DNA from: Desulfovermiculus halophilus DSM 18834 | GTDB taxonomy: Bacteria; Desulfobacterota; Desulfovibrionia; Desulfovibrionales; Desulfothermaceae | NCBI RefSeq assembly: GCF_000620765.1 | Contig: NZ_JIAK01000006.1 | Span: 124,001 to 188,000 of the forward strand | Reading direction: 5' to 3' | DNA: 64,000 nt | Shown: positions 9,102-17,029 of the stretch, piece by piece | How the letters are laid out: each line of letters begins with the position of its first letter | How positions within the stretch are numbered: the first letter of the stretch is position 1 | Notes under the pieces: generated by a model | Seen by the model: only the letters and a program-made list of their open reading frames with translations | Databases searched by the model: none | Told to the model about the DNA's origin: nothing | Made by a program: the position numbers and the translations under genes

Positions 9102-10655
9102 ATGTCCATGCACACGCCCACCCTGCTGCTTATTCTGGACGGATGGGGACAGGGTGAGGCCAATGCCGGCAATGCCATACATGCCGCCACTACCCCGCAT
9201 ATGGACACCATCCTGGGCACCGCCCCCAGATCCACCCTGGCCTGCAGCGGCGAAGCCGTAGGGCTGCCTCCGGGACAGATGGGGAATTCCGAGGTGGGGC
9301 ACTTGAACATCGGGGCCGGCCGCGTCGTCTACCAGGATATTGTGCGCATCAATGCCGCTGTATCCGATGGCTCGATATTCACCAACCCCACGCTGCTGGA
9401 GGTGATGGCCGGGACCAAGGCCCGGGGATCCACCCTGCACCTCTTGGGCCTGGTCTCGGACGGGGGGGTGCACAGTCAGCTGGAGCATCTCTTCTCTTTG
9501 CTCCGCATGGCCCGGGAACAGGGCCTTGGGAATGTGGTCGTCCATGCTGTTCTGGACGGCCGGGACACCCCCCCGACCAGCGGAGCTGGATACCTCCGGG
9601 AGTTGCAGGATATGCTGGCCGAGGAAAAGATGGGCAGGATCGGCACGGTCAGCGGCCGTTATTACGCCATGGACCGGGACAAGCGATGGGAGCGGACCTC
9701 CCTGGCCTATGCCGCTTTGGTCCACGGACGGGGAAAGACGGCCAAGGACCCGGTTCAGGCGGTGGAAGAGGCCTATGCCCGGGGGGAGACGGACGAGTTT
9801 GTCCAACCCACGGTCATCCTGGGCCCTGGCCAGGAACCGACCGGGACGATTGCCGACGGAGACGGGATATTCTTCTTCAATTTCCGGGCGGATCGCATGC
9901 GGCAAATGGTTCAGGCCCTGACCGAGCCGGGCTTTGCCCAGTTCGATGTCTCCGCCCGGCCCAAGCTGGGTTCAGCGGCCAGCATGACCGTGTACGACGC
10001 GCATTTCGATCTTCCGGTGGCCTTTGCACCCCAAAGGCTGCCCAATATCCTGGGTCAGGTATGCGCCGACCGGGGCATGGCCCAGCTCCGGCTGGCGGAG
10101 ACGGAAAAATACGCCCATGTGACCTATTTTTTCAACGGCGGGGTGGAAGACCCCTTTCCTCAGGAAGACCGGATCCTGATTCCCTCCCCCAAGGAGGTGG
10201 CCACCTATGATCAAAAGCCGGAGATGTCGGTCTACGAGGTTGCCGATACCCTGATCCGGGAATGGCGCAGACAGGTCTATACTCTGGTGGTCTGCAATTT
10301 CGCCAACCTGGATATGGTCGGTCACACCGGCAACTTTCAGGCCGCGATCCAGGCCTGCGAGGCCGTTGACGAGTGTCTGGGCCGGGTTATGGATTGCGTG
10401 CTGCCATCCGGGGGGCGGATGCTGGTCACCGCGGATCATGGGAATGCGGACGCCATGCTCGATCCCCAGGGAGAGGTCCGGACTGCGCACAGCATGAACC
10501 CGGTTCCGCTGGTCTGGCTGGAGAACGAGTACCAGGCCCCTGGCCTGCGGGCAGAAGGTGTTCTGGGCGATATCGCCCCGACCATCCTCGATTTGTGGGG
10601 TATGGAAAAACCAGTTGAAATGACCGGGCAAAGCCTGGTCCGGAAAGATACATAA
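9102..10655 (+). CDS. gpmI: 2,3-bisphosphoglycerate-independent phosphoglycerate mutase
   Basis: GpmI interconverts 3- and 2-phosphoglycerate in glycolysis and gluconeogenesis, using two Mn ions and a phosphoserine intermediate. The 517-residue protein shows the metal-binding LLILDGWG start (Asp13), catalytic Ser63 in GNSEVGHLNIGAGR, the HAVLDGRDTPP segment and the C-terminal metal site VTADHGNAD. Of the possible starts at 9096 and 9102 I chose 9102, because GGAG at 9091-9094 is 7 bp from it but only 1 bp from the other. It lies directly behind rsfS. Confidence 0.95.
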   Translation: MSMHTPTLLLILDGWGQGEANAGNAIHAATTPHMDTILGTAPRSTLACSGEAVGLPPGQMGNSEVGHLNIGAGRVVYQDIVRINAAVSDGSIFTNPTLLEVMAGTKARGSTLHLLGLVSDGGVHSQLEHLFSLLRMAREQGLGNVVVHAVLDGRDTPPTSGAGYLRELQDMLAEEKMGRIGTVSGRYYAMDRDKRWERTSLAYAALVHGRGKTAKDPVQAVEEAYARGETDEFVQPTVILGPGQEPTGTIADGDGIFFFNFRADRMRQMVQALTEPGFAQFDVSARPKLGSAASMTVYDAHFDLPVAFAPQRLPNILGQVCADRGMAQLRLAETEKYAHVTYFFNGGVEDPFPQEDRILIPSPKEVATYDQKPEMSVYEVADTLIREWRRQVYTLVVCNFANLDMVGHTGNFQAAIQACEAVDECLGRVMDCVLPSGGRMLVTADHGNADAMLDPQGEVRTAHSMNPVPLVWLENEYQAPGLRAEGVLGDIAPTILDLWGMEKPVEMTGQSLVRKDT

Positions 10656-10673
10656 CCAGGAAAACACACTGTT

Positions 10674-10910
10674 ATGGATAAGCGCCTCATGTTGCCGGTC
10701 AAACCGGAAGGTATGGAGATCGTGTATTATTATTCCTGTCCCTCCTGCGGACGCAAAGTCCCCCTGCTCGCCCCCCTGAAGCCGGCAATGGCGGCTTGCG
10801 ACCAGTGCTCGACCCAGTTCCCGGTTGTTCCGGCAGACGCCCGAAGTGTGGAGTTTGTCAAGACCATGCTCAATCAGGGCCGTGCAGGCATCGATCCGGA
10901 TTACGTGTAG
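10674..10910 (+). CDS. Small zinc-ribbon-like protein of unknown function
   Basis: This 78-residue reading frame lies 18 bp behind gpmI and 35 bp ahead of the cysteine synthase fusion, in the same direction. Two CxxC pairs (CPSC near 22 and CDQC near 42) form a plausible zinc ribbon, followed by a short helix. No membrane segment or signal is present. The start at 10674 has only a weak ribosome binding site; ATG at 10713 (Met14) has a GGAAGG very close upstream and cannot be excluded. I do not recognise a family. Its operon position suggests a link to the neighbouring metabolic genes, nothing more. Confidence 0.7.
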   Translation: MDKRLMLPVKPEGMEIVYYYSCPSCGRKVPLLAPLKPAMAACDQCSTQFPVVPADARSVEFVKTMLNQGRAGIDPDYV

Positions 10911-10945
10911 CAATTGTGCAATCCTGAATCCACGGCCGAGGCGTC

Positions 10946-13282
10946 ATGCTGACCAGTGTCCTAGATCTGATCGGAAATACCCCCCTTGTTCCCCTGCGTA
11001 GAATGAATCCCAACCCCGGGGTCAATCTTTTGGCCAAGATCGAGTCCCGCAACCCTGGCGGGTCCATCAAGGATCGGGTGGCCCTGGCCATGATAGAGGC
11101 TGCGGAGAAAAGCGGGGAGTTGACTCCGGAAAAGACCGTTATTGAAGCAACCTCCGGCAACACGGGCATAGGCCTGGCCATGGTCTGTGCGGTCAAGGGC
11201 TACAGGATCAAGCTGCTTATGCCGGAGACGGCCTCCCTGGAGCGGCGCAGGATCATGGTCGCCTATGGGGCTAAGATCGAGCTTACCCCCGGGCATCTCG
11301 GCACCGACGGGGCCATTGAGGAGGCCTACCGGCTGGCCCGGGAAGAGCCGTCGGCCTATGTGCTCATGGATCAGTACAATAATCCGGTAAGTGTTGCTGC
11401 GCACTATCACGGTACGGCCAGGGAGATCTGGGAACAGACCGGAGGCCGGGTGACCCATGCCGTAGCCACCCTGGGGACCACCGGTACGGCCATGGGCCTG
11501 GCCGGCAGGCTGAAGGAGGAAAGCTCTGATGTGCAGGTCATGGCCGTGGAGCCCAATGTGGGGCACAAGATCCAGGGGCTGAAGAACATGCAGGCCTCGT
11601 ATCCGCCCGGGATCTACGACAAGCATGTCCTGGACCGAGTGGTGCGGGTGGACGATGAAGAGGCCTTCTCCCTGTGCCGGGAGCTGGCCAGAGAGGAGGG
11701 CATCTTCGCTGGCATGAGCTCCGGGGCCGCGCTGGCGGGCGCCCTGCAGCTGGTCCGGGCCCTGGACTCCGGCACGGTGGTGGTGGTTTTTCCTGACGGC
11801 GGAGAACGGTACTTGAGCACCTCCCTCTTCGTCCTGCCGGCCGAGCAGGGGATGAGCCTGTACAATCTGGGGTCCAGGCGACTGGAGCGACTGGACCTGG
11901 GTGCCGACACGGTATCGTTTTTTGCCCCCGGCCCGTCGCCGGATGCCCCTGGAGATGCCGGATCCTGGCGCAGGCTCGTGTTTTTGGATGTTCTGGCCAG
12001 ATATGTGCAGTCCAAAGGGGTCACGGTTCAGGCGGCAGCCGGAGTGGCTGACATGGACGACCAGGCCCTGGCCCGGGCGGCGGCCGGTGGACAGGCTCCG
12101 GAGGTCTATTCCCGGGAGTTTGTCCGCAGTCTGGAGGAGAAAGCCCATACATTGGGCTGTACGGAGATAGTCTTTTCCCCGGCCAGCAGGCAGATGGAGG
12201 CCATGCTGACCATGTGCCGGACCCTGCTGGGCAAGGGGCGGGCCTATGAGAAGCTGCGTTCGGTGTACTACGATGTGTTTCGGGACAAAGAGTACGGAGA
12301 GCTGGTCCAGGCCGATCCGGCCAAGCTCAGCCTGGGCAAGACTGTGGATCTGGAGGACTATGCCAAAGACAACCCCCGGGACTTTACCCTGCTCAAGCGG
12401 GCCACGCTGGACAACCTGAAAAAAGGCCATTTTGTGAAGACAGAGTGGGGGAATGTACGCCCCAGCTGGTATCTGCAGATGGCTGCCGCTCCGGGCCGGG
12501 CAAGTTCTGACCTGCAGGTGATCCTGGCCGGACGCCCCCACCACTTTCCGCATGTGGACAATCTGCGGGCCATATGGACCAAAACAGGACGGGCCGACCC
12601 GAGCATCTGGTCCATGGTTCAGACCGCCGGGTCAGGGGAACACGACCCAGTGCCCGCGGATATTGATTCCCTGCTGGGGCTGGTGGAAAATCCCCTGGCT
12701 CTGCGCATGTGGCTCTTGTCCATCGACTACCGCAAGCCCCTGGTCCTGACCCGGGAAGGGGCCAGGATGTGGGCCCATAACTGGCGGCGGGTCCAGAATA
12801 CAGTGGCTGCGGTCAGCCTGCGGACGGCGGATACAGAGCAGGAAGAGACCGGCAAGGCGGTCAAGCAGGCCTTGTTTGATCTGCGTCAGGGCTGGACTGA
12901 GGCCTTGGAAAACGATCTGTCCATCTATACCTTCTGGCCGGTGCTGTTCACCTTTTGCCGGAAGGTGAACGCCTGGCTGGAGAACGACGGCCTGCGTCCG
13001 AACGAGGCCGGGGCTGTTCTGGAGGCAGTGCAGCGGCTGGATGCCGTGCTGGGGATTGTGGATTGGCCCGGACTTCCCCTGCCGGCTCACGCCTGGCCGC
13101 AGGAGGTGGCTGTCCGTCTGGAAGAGCGTCGCGCGGCCCAGGCCGCAAAGGACTTCGCCCGGGCCGATGCCCTGCGGGATGAGATCAAAACCCTGGGCTT
13201 CCGGGTGGAAGACACCCCTCAGGGACCGCGGGTTTACAGAAGACAGAGGACAGAAGACAGTAGACGGAAGACGGAGGACTGA
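10946..13282 (+). CDS. Cysteine synthase fused to a degenerate cysteinyl-tRNA synthetase-like domain
   Basis: Residues 1-300 are a complete PLP-dependent cysteine synthase (O-acetylserine sulfhydrylase fold). They have the PLP lysine in GSIKDR (Lys42), the substrate loop TSGNTG (69-74), the phosphate loop GTTGT (177-181) and SSG near 259. Residues 302-765 follow the whole length of class I cysteinyl-tRNA synthetase. They start SLYNLGSRR, continue through FLDVLARYV and NPRDFTLLKRA (476-486), and end with the anticodon-domain tail KDFARADALRDEIKTLGF. However, HIGH, KMSKS and three of four zinc ligands are gone (WHIEC is WYLQM at 508-512; only His536 remains of the H/E pair). It therefore cannot be a normal CysRS. 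The last dozen residues and the stop codon come from a heptamer array. The role of the second half is unknown; a tRNA-Cys or cysteine sensor controlling CysK is one possibility. Confidence 0.9.
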   Translation: MLTSVLDLIGNTPLVPLRRMNPNPGVNLLAKIESRNPGGSIKDRVALAMIEAAEKSGELTPEKTVIEATSGNTGIGLAMVCAVKGYRIKLLMPETASLERRRIMVAYGAKIELTPGHLGTDGAIEEAYRLAREEPSAYVLMDQYNNPVSVAAHYHGTAREIWEQTGGRVTHAVATLGTTGTAMGLAGRLKEESSDVQVMAVEPNVGHKIQGLKNMQASYPPGIYDKHVLDRVVRVDDEEAFSLCRELAREEGIFAGMSSGAALAGALQLVRALDSGTVVVVFPDGGERYLSTSLFVLPAEQGMSLYNLGSRRLERLDLGADTVSFFAPGPSPDAPGDAGSWRRLVFLDVLARYVQSKGVTVQAAAGVADMDDQALARAAAGGQAPEVYSREFVRSLEEKAHTLGCTEIVFSPASRQMEAMLTMCRTLLGKGRAYEKLRSVYYDVFRDKEYGELVQADPAKLSLGKTVDLEDYAKDNPRDFTLLKRATLDNLKKGHFVKTEWGNVRPSWYLQMAAAPGRASSDLQVILAGRPHHFPHVDNLRAIWTKTGRADPSIWSMVQTAGSGEHDPVPADIDSLLGLVENPLALRMWLLSIDYRKPLVLTREGARMWAHNWRRVQNTVAAVSLRTADTEQEETGKAVKQALFDLRQGWTEALENDLSIYTFWPVLFTFCRKVNAWLENDGLRPNEAGAVLEAVQRLDAVLGIVDWPGLPLPAHAWPQEVAVRLEERRAAQAAKDFARADALRDEIKTLGFRVEDTPQGPRVYRRQRTEDSRRKTED

Positions 13283-13303
13283 GGACAGGAGAGAGAAGAC
13301 AGA
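13236..13303 (+). repeat. Degenerate 7-bp purine-rich tandem array (array 2), overlapping a coding 3' end
   Basis: About nine imperfect copies of the heptamer A(A/G)G(A/T)CAG begin inside the last codons of the CysK::CysRS-like gene and continue past its stop codon at 13280-13282. The unit and strand orientation match the arrays at 2052 and 28391. The rest of the gap to 13533 holds no further recognisable feature. Confidence 0.85.
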
Positions 13304-13533
13304 CATTATATGTCAGAGATCAGCTTTGCCTCCGACAGATCCGAAGCTACCTTGTTGTTGCATACGAGGAAGAAAAAACACTGCCATAATAAAAATAGCC
13401 CTGTGTATTGCGTATTGAGCGATGGCTTGAGCTTTGTATGTTTGGTCCTGGACATTTTCCTGCACTCACAGTGTCCTTAGTCGAAGCCACGGACCAATCC
13501 CCGGCACGGCCATATCAAAGTGTCGCTGTACAA

Positions 13534-14541
13534 TTATACATTGAACCGAAAGGTGATGATGTCTCCGTCCCGGACGAGGTAATCCTTGCCTTCCAGGCGC
13601 AGCAATCCCTTGTCCTTGGCCTGCTTGAAGTTCTGCACCGAACAGAAGTCCTCCCAGCTCAAGACCTCGGCCCGAATGAATCCCTTCTGCAGATCGGAGT
13701 GGATGACCCCGGCGGCTTCCGGAGCAGTGGCCCCCCGGGTGACCTTCCAGGCCCGGACCTCTTTTTCCCCGGCGGTGAGGAAGGTAATCAGCCCGAGCAG
13801 GGAGGAGGTCCGGGTGATGATCCGGTCCAGGGCGGACTGAGTCAGTCCCAGGTCTTCCAAAAATTCCCCCCGTTCTTCGGGATCGTCGATCTCGGCCAGC
13901 TCCCGCTCCAGCTTCGCGCACAGGGCCACATGGGCCTGGCCCGGGGAATCCTCGGGGACGTCGGCATCCAGATCGGTATCCATAACGTTCCAGACGTAGA
14001 GCACCGGCTTGGCGGTTAAGAAGCAAAACCCGCGGAGCTCGGGGGTCTGGGCCAGCTCAGGGTCCTGGCGCAAGGGGATTTCTCTGTCCAACAGATCCTT
14101 GGCCCGGAGCAGGGAGGCCTCCTCCTGGGCGTTGACCAGGGTCCGGTCCTTTTTCTTGTCTTGGTCCAGGCGCTCCAGGCGCTTTTCGATCACCGCCATG
14201 TCCGTGATCATGAGGTCGGTTTCAATATCCCGGTACTGTTCTTCCGGATCCTGGAGTCCGGAAAATGCGTCCAGGACCGTGACCAGACAGTCGTGGGGCC
14301 GGATGGCGCTTTGCACCCTCTGGCCCAGTCCGTGTCCCTTGCCGCTTCCGCCGGGGATGTCCACGTACTCGATCTCCGAAGGGGTGACCTTCCGGGGGGA
14401 GAAAAGCTTGGTCAAAGGGTCCAGCCTGGGTTCAGGTACCTTGACCATCGCCCGGTCCGTGTGCTGGGCATCCGGCCCGGCCAAGGCCCGAAAAAGCTCG
14501 CTCTTGCCGCTCCCGGCAAATCCATAAATCGCTGTCTTCAT
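13534..14541 (-). CDS. YchF-like P-loop NTPase (divergent paralogue, DUF933/TGS C-terminus)
   Basis: This 335-residue protein resembles YchF/Ola1, an Obg-family ribosome-associated P-loop NTPase. It has a G1 loop GFAGSGKS at 8-15, a VDIPGGSGKGHGLG G3 region, a long coiled-coil insert (about 110-165), and the C-terminal EVRAWKVTRGATAPEAAGVIHSDLQKGFIRAEV segment (quoted as a region) typical of the TGS-like domain. It differs from canonical YchF: G1 is normally PNVGKST, and the NVxE specificity motif reads NVMD here. It is also shorter than the usual 363 residues. Its start overlaps the upstream esterase stop by 4 bp and has GGAGG upstream. It is the last gene of the long minus-strand operon. 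Confidence 0.82.
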   Translation of the reverse strand: MKTAIYGFAGSGKSELFRALAGPDAQHTDRAMVKVPEPRLDPLTKLFSPRKVTPSEIEYVDIPGGSGKGHGLGQRVQSAIRPHDCLVTVLDAFSGLQDPEEQYRDIETDLMITDMAVIEKRLERLDQDKKKDRTLVNAQEEASLLRAKDLLDREIPLRQDPELAQTPELRGFCFLTAKPVLYVWNVMDTDLDADVPEDSPGQAHVALCAKLERELAEIDDPEERGEFLEDLGLTQSALDRIITRTSSLLGLITFLTAGEKEVRAWKVTRGATAPEAAGVIHSDLQKGFIRAEVLSWEDFCSVQNFKQAKDKGLLRLEGKDYLVRDGDIITFRFNV

Positions 14542-15110
14542 ATATTTTTTCCTCCCATGGCTTCCAGGACGGCGCGTACCACTGGAGCCAGGCGGTTGAC
14601 TATCCAGGCAATTCCCCGGGCGTTGGGGTGCAGTCCATCGGGCAGGGTCAGCTCAGGATCTCCTGCCACCCGGCCCAGGAAATCAGGGAACAGAGTCAGA
14701 TCATAGGTCCGGGCCAGCTCCGGATAGAGGGCATTGAACTCCTCGCCAGCCGCCGGGGGGACATCCAAAACAGCGGTGAACCCGGCCAGAAGGACCCGGG
14801 CCTTGGCCTGGAGGCAGGCCTGGATCAGCTGCTCCAGATTGGCCCTGATGCGCTTGGGGGGGATTCCCATCAGGATGTCGTTGATCCCAAGCTCCAGAAT
14901 GACCAGGTCCGGTCCAGGGCGCAGGGCAGACTGGATCCGGCCAAGCCCTCCGGCCGTGGTGTCCCCGGAGATGCCGTGGTTGGCGATGACTGTGGCGATG
15001 CCGTCGGCCTCCAGACGGGCATGGAGCTGCCGGGGCAGGCTGGCCTGCTCCGGCAGGCCAAAGCCAGCGGTCAGGCTGTTGCCAAAGGCGCAGATGTCGA
15101 ATGCGGACAT
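14538..15110 (-). CDS. SGNH/GDSL esterase (TesA/arylesterase-like)
   Basis: This 190-residue hydrolase has the SGNH blocks: block I FGNSLTAGFG with the nucleophilic Ser (Asn replaces the usual Asp of GDSL), block II with NHGISGDTT, block III GINDIL and block V DGLHPN with the catalytic Asp and His. No signal peptide is seen with the ATG at 15110. An upstream GTG at 15155 would add 15 residues with no family match. TesA-like enzymes cleave acyl thioesters or lysophospholipids; the substrate here is unknown. It overlaps the YchF-like gene by 4 bp. Confidence 0.85.
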   Translation of the reverse strand: MSAFDICAFGNSLTAGFGLPEQASLPRQLHARLEADGIATVIANHGISGDTTAGGLGRIQSALRPGPDLVILELGINDILMGIPPKRIRANLEQLIQACLQAKARVLLAGFTAVLDVPPAAGEEFNALYPELARTYDLTLFPDFLGRVAGDPELTLPDGLHPNARGIAWIVNRLAPVVRAVLEAMGGKNI

Positions 15111-15207
15111 AGGAATAATGGTGCGAGTCACGGTCTGTTCGGCACAAGATGGCACCGGTTCAGGTCAGCAGACCCGTCCTCGACGGTCGGTGGCTGCCGT
15201 GTGGGCC

Positions 15208-15609
15208 TTATCTTGGCTCCGGTCCCCGGGCCGTCTCCCCCCGGGCCATCTTCCAGCCCAGCATGCCCCAGGCCAGGGCGGTTACGTTTCGATAGCCCAT
15301 TCTCTGCAGCCGCTTGACCGCCACCGGGGAGCGGTGCCCTGTGGAGCAAACCACGACCAAGGGCTGATGCACGGAAAAGGGCAGAGGCCTTTTCCGGCCC
15401 AGGAGGTCGGGCCGGTTCACAGCCGAGGGTATGTGCAGCAACCGATACTCCGGTCCGGTGGAGACGTCAATGATAAACGGTCCCTTGCGGTGCAGCTTGG
15501 CCCTGAGGTCCCAGGGCGTGGTTTTGCGAACGCCCAGGGCATACCAGACCAGGTCCCAGAGCGGATAGGCCAGAATGAAGAGGCAAAGCGCTGTCTTGAT
15601 CCAGAACAT
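15208..15609 (-). CDS. Membrane-anchored single-domain rhodanese
   Basis: This 133-residue protein has an N-terminal membrane segment (about 3-25, ALCLFILAYPLWDLVWYAL) followed by a rhodanese domain. The domain contains PFIIDVSTGPEYRLLHIPSA (residues near 44-63) and the active-site loop VVVCSTGHRS with the persulfide-forming Cys. Rhodaneses transfer sulfane sulfur. The topology would place the domain on one face of the inner membrane, which side being undetermined. It is 31 bp behind tilS and 97 bp before the esterase in the same operon. The physiological partner is not evident. Confidence 0.85.
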   Translation of the reverse strand: MFWIKTALCLFILAYPLWDLVWYALGVRKTTPWDLRAKLHRKGPFIIDVSTGPEYRLLHIPSAVNRPDLLGRKRPLPFSVHQPLVVVCSTGHRSPVAVKRLQRMGYRNVTALAWGMLGWKMARGETARGPEPR

Positions 15610-15640
15610 GGCCTGAGCCTATCCAAGAGCCGGGCAATGA

Positions 15641-16666
15641 TCAACTGGGCGTTGAACGAGTGCACACAAGGCCCCGGGGGGTTACGCGGATTTCCTTGTC
15701 CCCCGGGAATTGGAACCGTTTGTGCCAGGTTCGGTTCCGCCAGGCCCGGTCCAGGCGGAAGAGGTTCCCGGCCAGGGCCTGGCCGGGACCTAGACGGTCC
15801 AGGACACTTCGGTACCAGCGCAGACGCTGAGCAGGATGCAAGCGGTTCAGGGACTGGGCTGGAAGGAGAGTGCCCTGGGGCAGAGTGTGTTCGGCTGCCC
15901 TCAGGGCCTGCATCTCTTTAGCCCAGTAGTCTGCATCCACCTGGGCCTGACGCCAGAGGTCGGCAGTCTGGCCCAAGAATCCAGGATTTTCAGTGCACAG
16001 CAGGGGCAGGATCCGGTGCCGGATGCGATTGCGGGCAAACCTTGGGTCCTGATTGCTCTCGTCTTCCAGCCAGGTCTGTCCGCAGGCGCGGACGAAATCG
16101 GCCAGGTCCTGCTTGGGGGTGAGCAAAAAAGGACGCAGGATGGCGGTATCCGGGATCCAGGCCGGCATGCCGGCCAGCGCCGGCCAGCCGGCGCCTCGAA
16201 GCCGGCGCATGAGGGCGTCTTCAGCCAGATCGTTCAGGTGGTGGGCGGTGAGCAGGAAGTGGGCGCCGAGCCTGACGGCTGTGGCGGTCAAGAACCGGTA
16301 GCGGAGGATGCGTCCGGCCTCCTCCAGGCCCAGGCTCCGGCGCCGGGCATATATTGAGGCCTTGGTCCGGCCCTGATATAGGGGGATGTCCAGTTTCCGG
16401 CACAGGCGCTGGAGGTCGGCAGCCTCGGCATCCGCTTGTTCCCGGAGTCCATGGTGGAGGTGGACGGCGTGCAGGCTGGTCCCCAGGCGGGGACGCATTA
16501 CATGGGCCCAGAGGATCATGGCGGTTGAATCCACTCCCCTGGATGCGGCCAGCAGAATTGTCCTCTCCTCCAGGTCCAGGTTCAGTTCGTCCTGGATGAA
16601 GGAGCAGATATCCAGGCAGAAATGAGCCCATTTGGGGGGCAGTCCCTGCAGGGTGATGCCGGGCAT
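15641..16666 (-). CDS. tilS: tRNA(Ile)-lysidine synthase with an altered PP-loop
   Basis: TilS adds lysine to C34 of tRNA-Ile(CAU), converting it to read AUA; it is normally essential. The 341-residue protein has the N-terminal PP-loop domain, the HLHHGLR segment, TAHHLNDLAEDALMRRLRG and the FARNRIRHRILPLL motif, plus a short C-terminal part. The ATP-binding PP-loop, normally SGGxDS, reads SRGVDS at 42-47. The frame opens at 16714, but I chose the ATG at 16666, 4 bp after the upstream stop codon. The codon for the changed residue is AGG, one base from GGG, so a sequencing error or a real substitution are both possible. Confidence 0.88.
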   Translation of the reverse strand: MPGITLQGLPPKWAHFCLDICSFIQDELNLDLEERTILLAASRGVDSTAMILWAHVMRPRLGTSLHAVHLHHGLREQADAEAADLQRLCRKLDIPLYQGRTKASIYARRRSLGLEEAGRILRYRFLTATAVRLGAHFLLTAHHLNDLAEDALMRRLRGAGWPALAGMPAWIPDTAILRPFLLTPKQDLADFVRACGQTWLEDESNQDPRFARNRIRHRILPLLCTENPGFLGQTADLWRQAQVDADYWAKEMQALRAAEHTLPQGTLLPAQSLNRLHPAQRLRWYRSVLDRLGPGQALAGNLFRLDRAWRNRTWHKRFQFPGDKEIRVTPRGLVCTRSTPS

Positions 16667-16670
16667 TGTC

Positions 16671-17006
16671 CTATACTCCAAGCCCCAGATCCAACACGGC
16701 CTGATCAACCACACCTATCCCGTAGGCCCGCTGCTCCGGGGTGGCAAAGCCGATGCAGTCGCAGCGGAAGGTCTGTCTGGCCCGGACCAGAAGCTCCAGC
16801 TGGATCCAGGTGGAGCCGGCCTCCAGGCTGAGGATATACGGCCCGCAGGAGTCCAGGTGGCCGAGCTGCTGCGGGGTGAGCAGGCCGGACGGCAGCTGGA
16901 TCCAGATAATGCCCTGCATCGGCCCCGGGCCGAGGTCCTGCTGCAGACGGGCGAAGAGCCCCGCAGCCTGCTCCGGGAGCATTTCATCTATCCGGTAGGA
17001 ACGCAT
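16671..17006 (-). CDS. Conserved-looking protein of unknown function between hemA and tilS
   Basis: This 111-residue reading frame fits tightly between hemA (23 bp upstream) and tilS (4 bp downstream) in the same orientation, and its codon use resembles its neighbours. It has no signal peptide or membrane segment. Two cysteines (CDC near 90) and hydrophobic strand patterns such as GIIWIQLP and WIQLELLV suggest a small alpha/beta fold. I do not recognise a family and assign no function. Confidence 0.75.
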   Translation of the reverse strand: MRSYRIDEMLPEQAAGLFARLQQDLGPGPMQGIIWIQLPSGLLTPQQLGHLDSCGPYILSLEAGSTWIQLELLVRARQTFRCDCIGFATPEQRAYGIGVVDQAVLDLGLGV

Positions 17007-17029
17007 GGAGATGTCCTTAGAGTTTCGGT

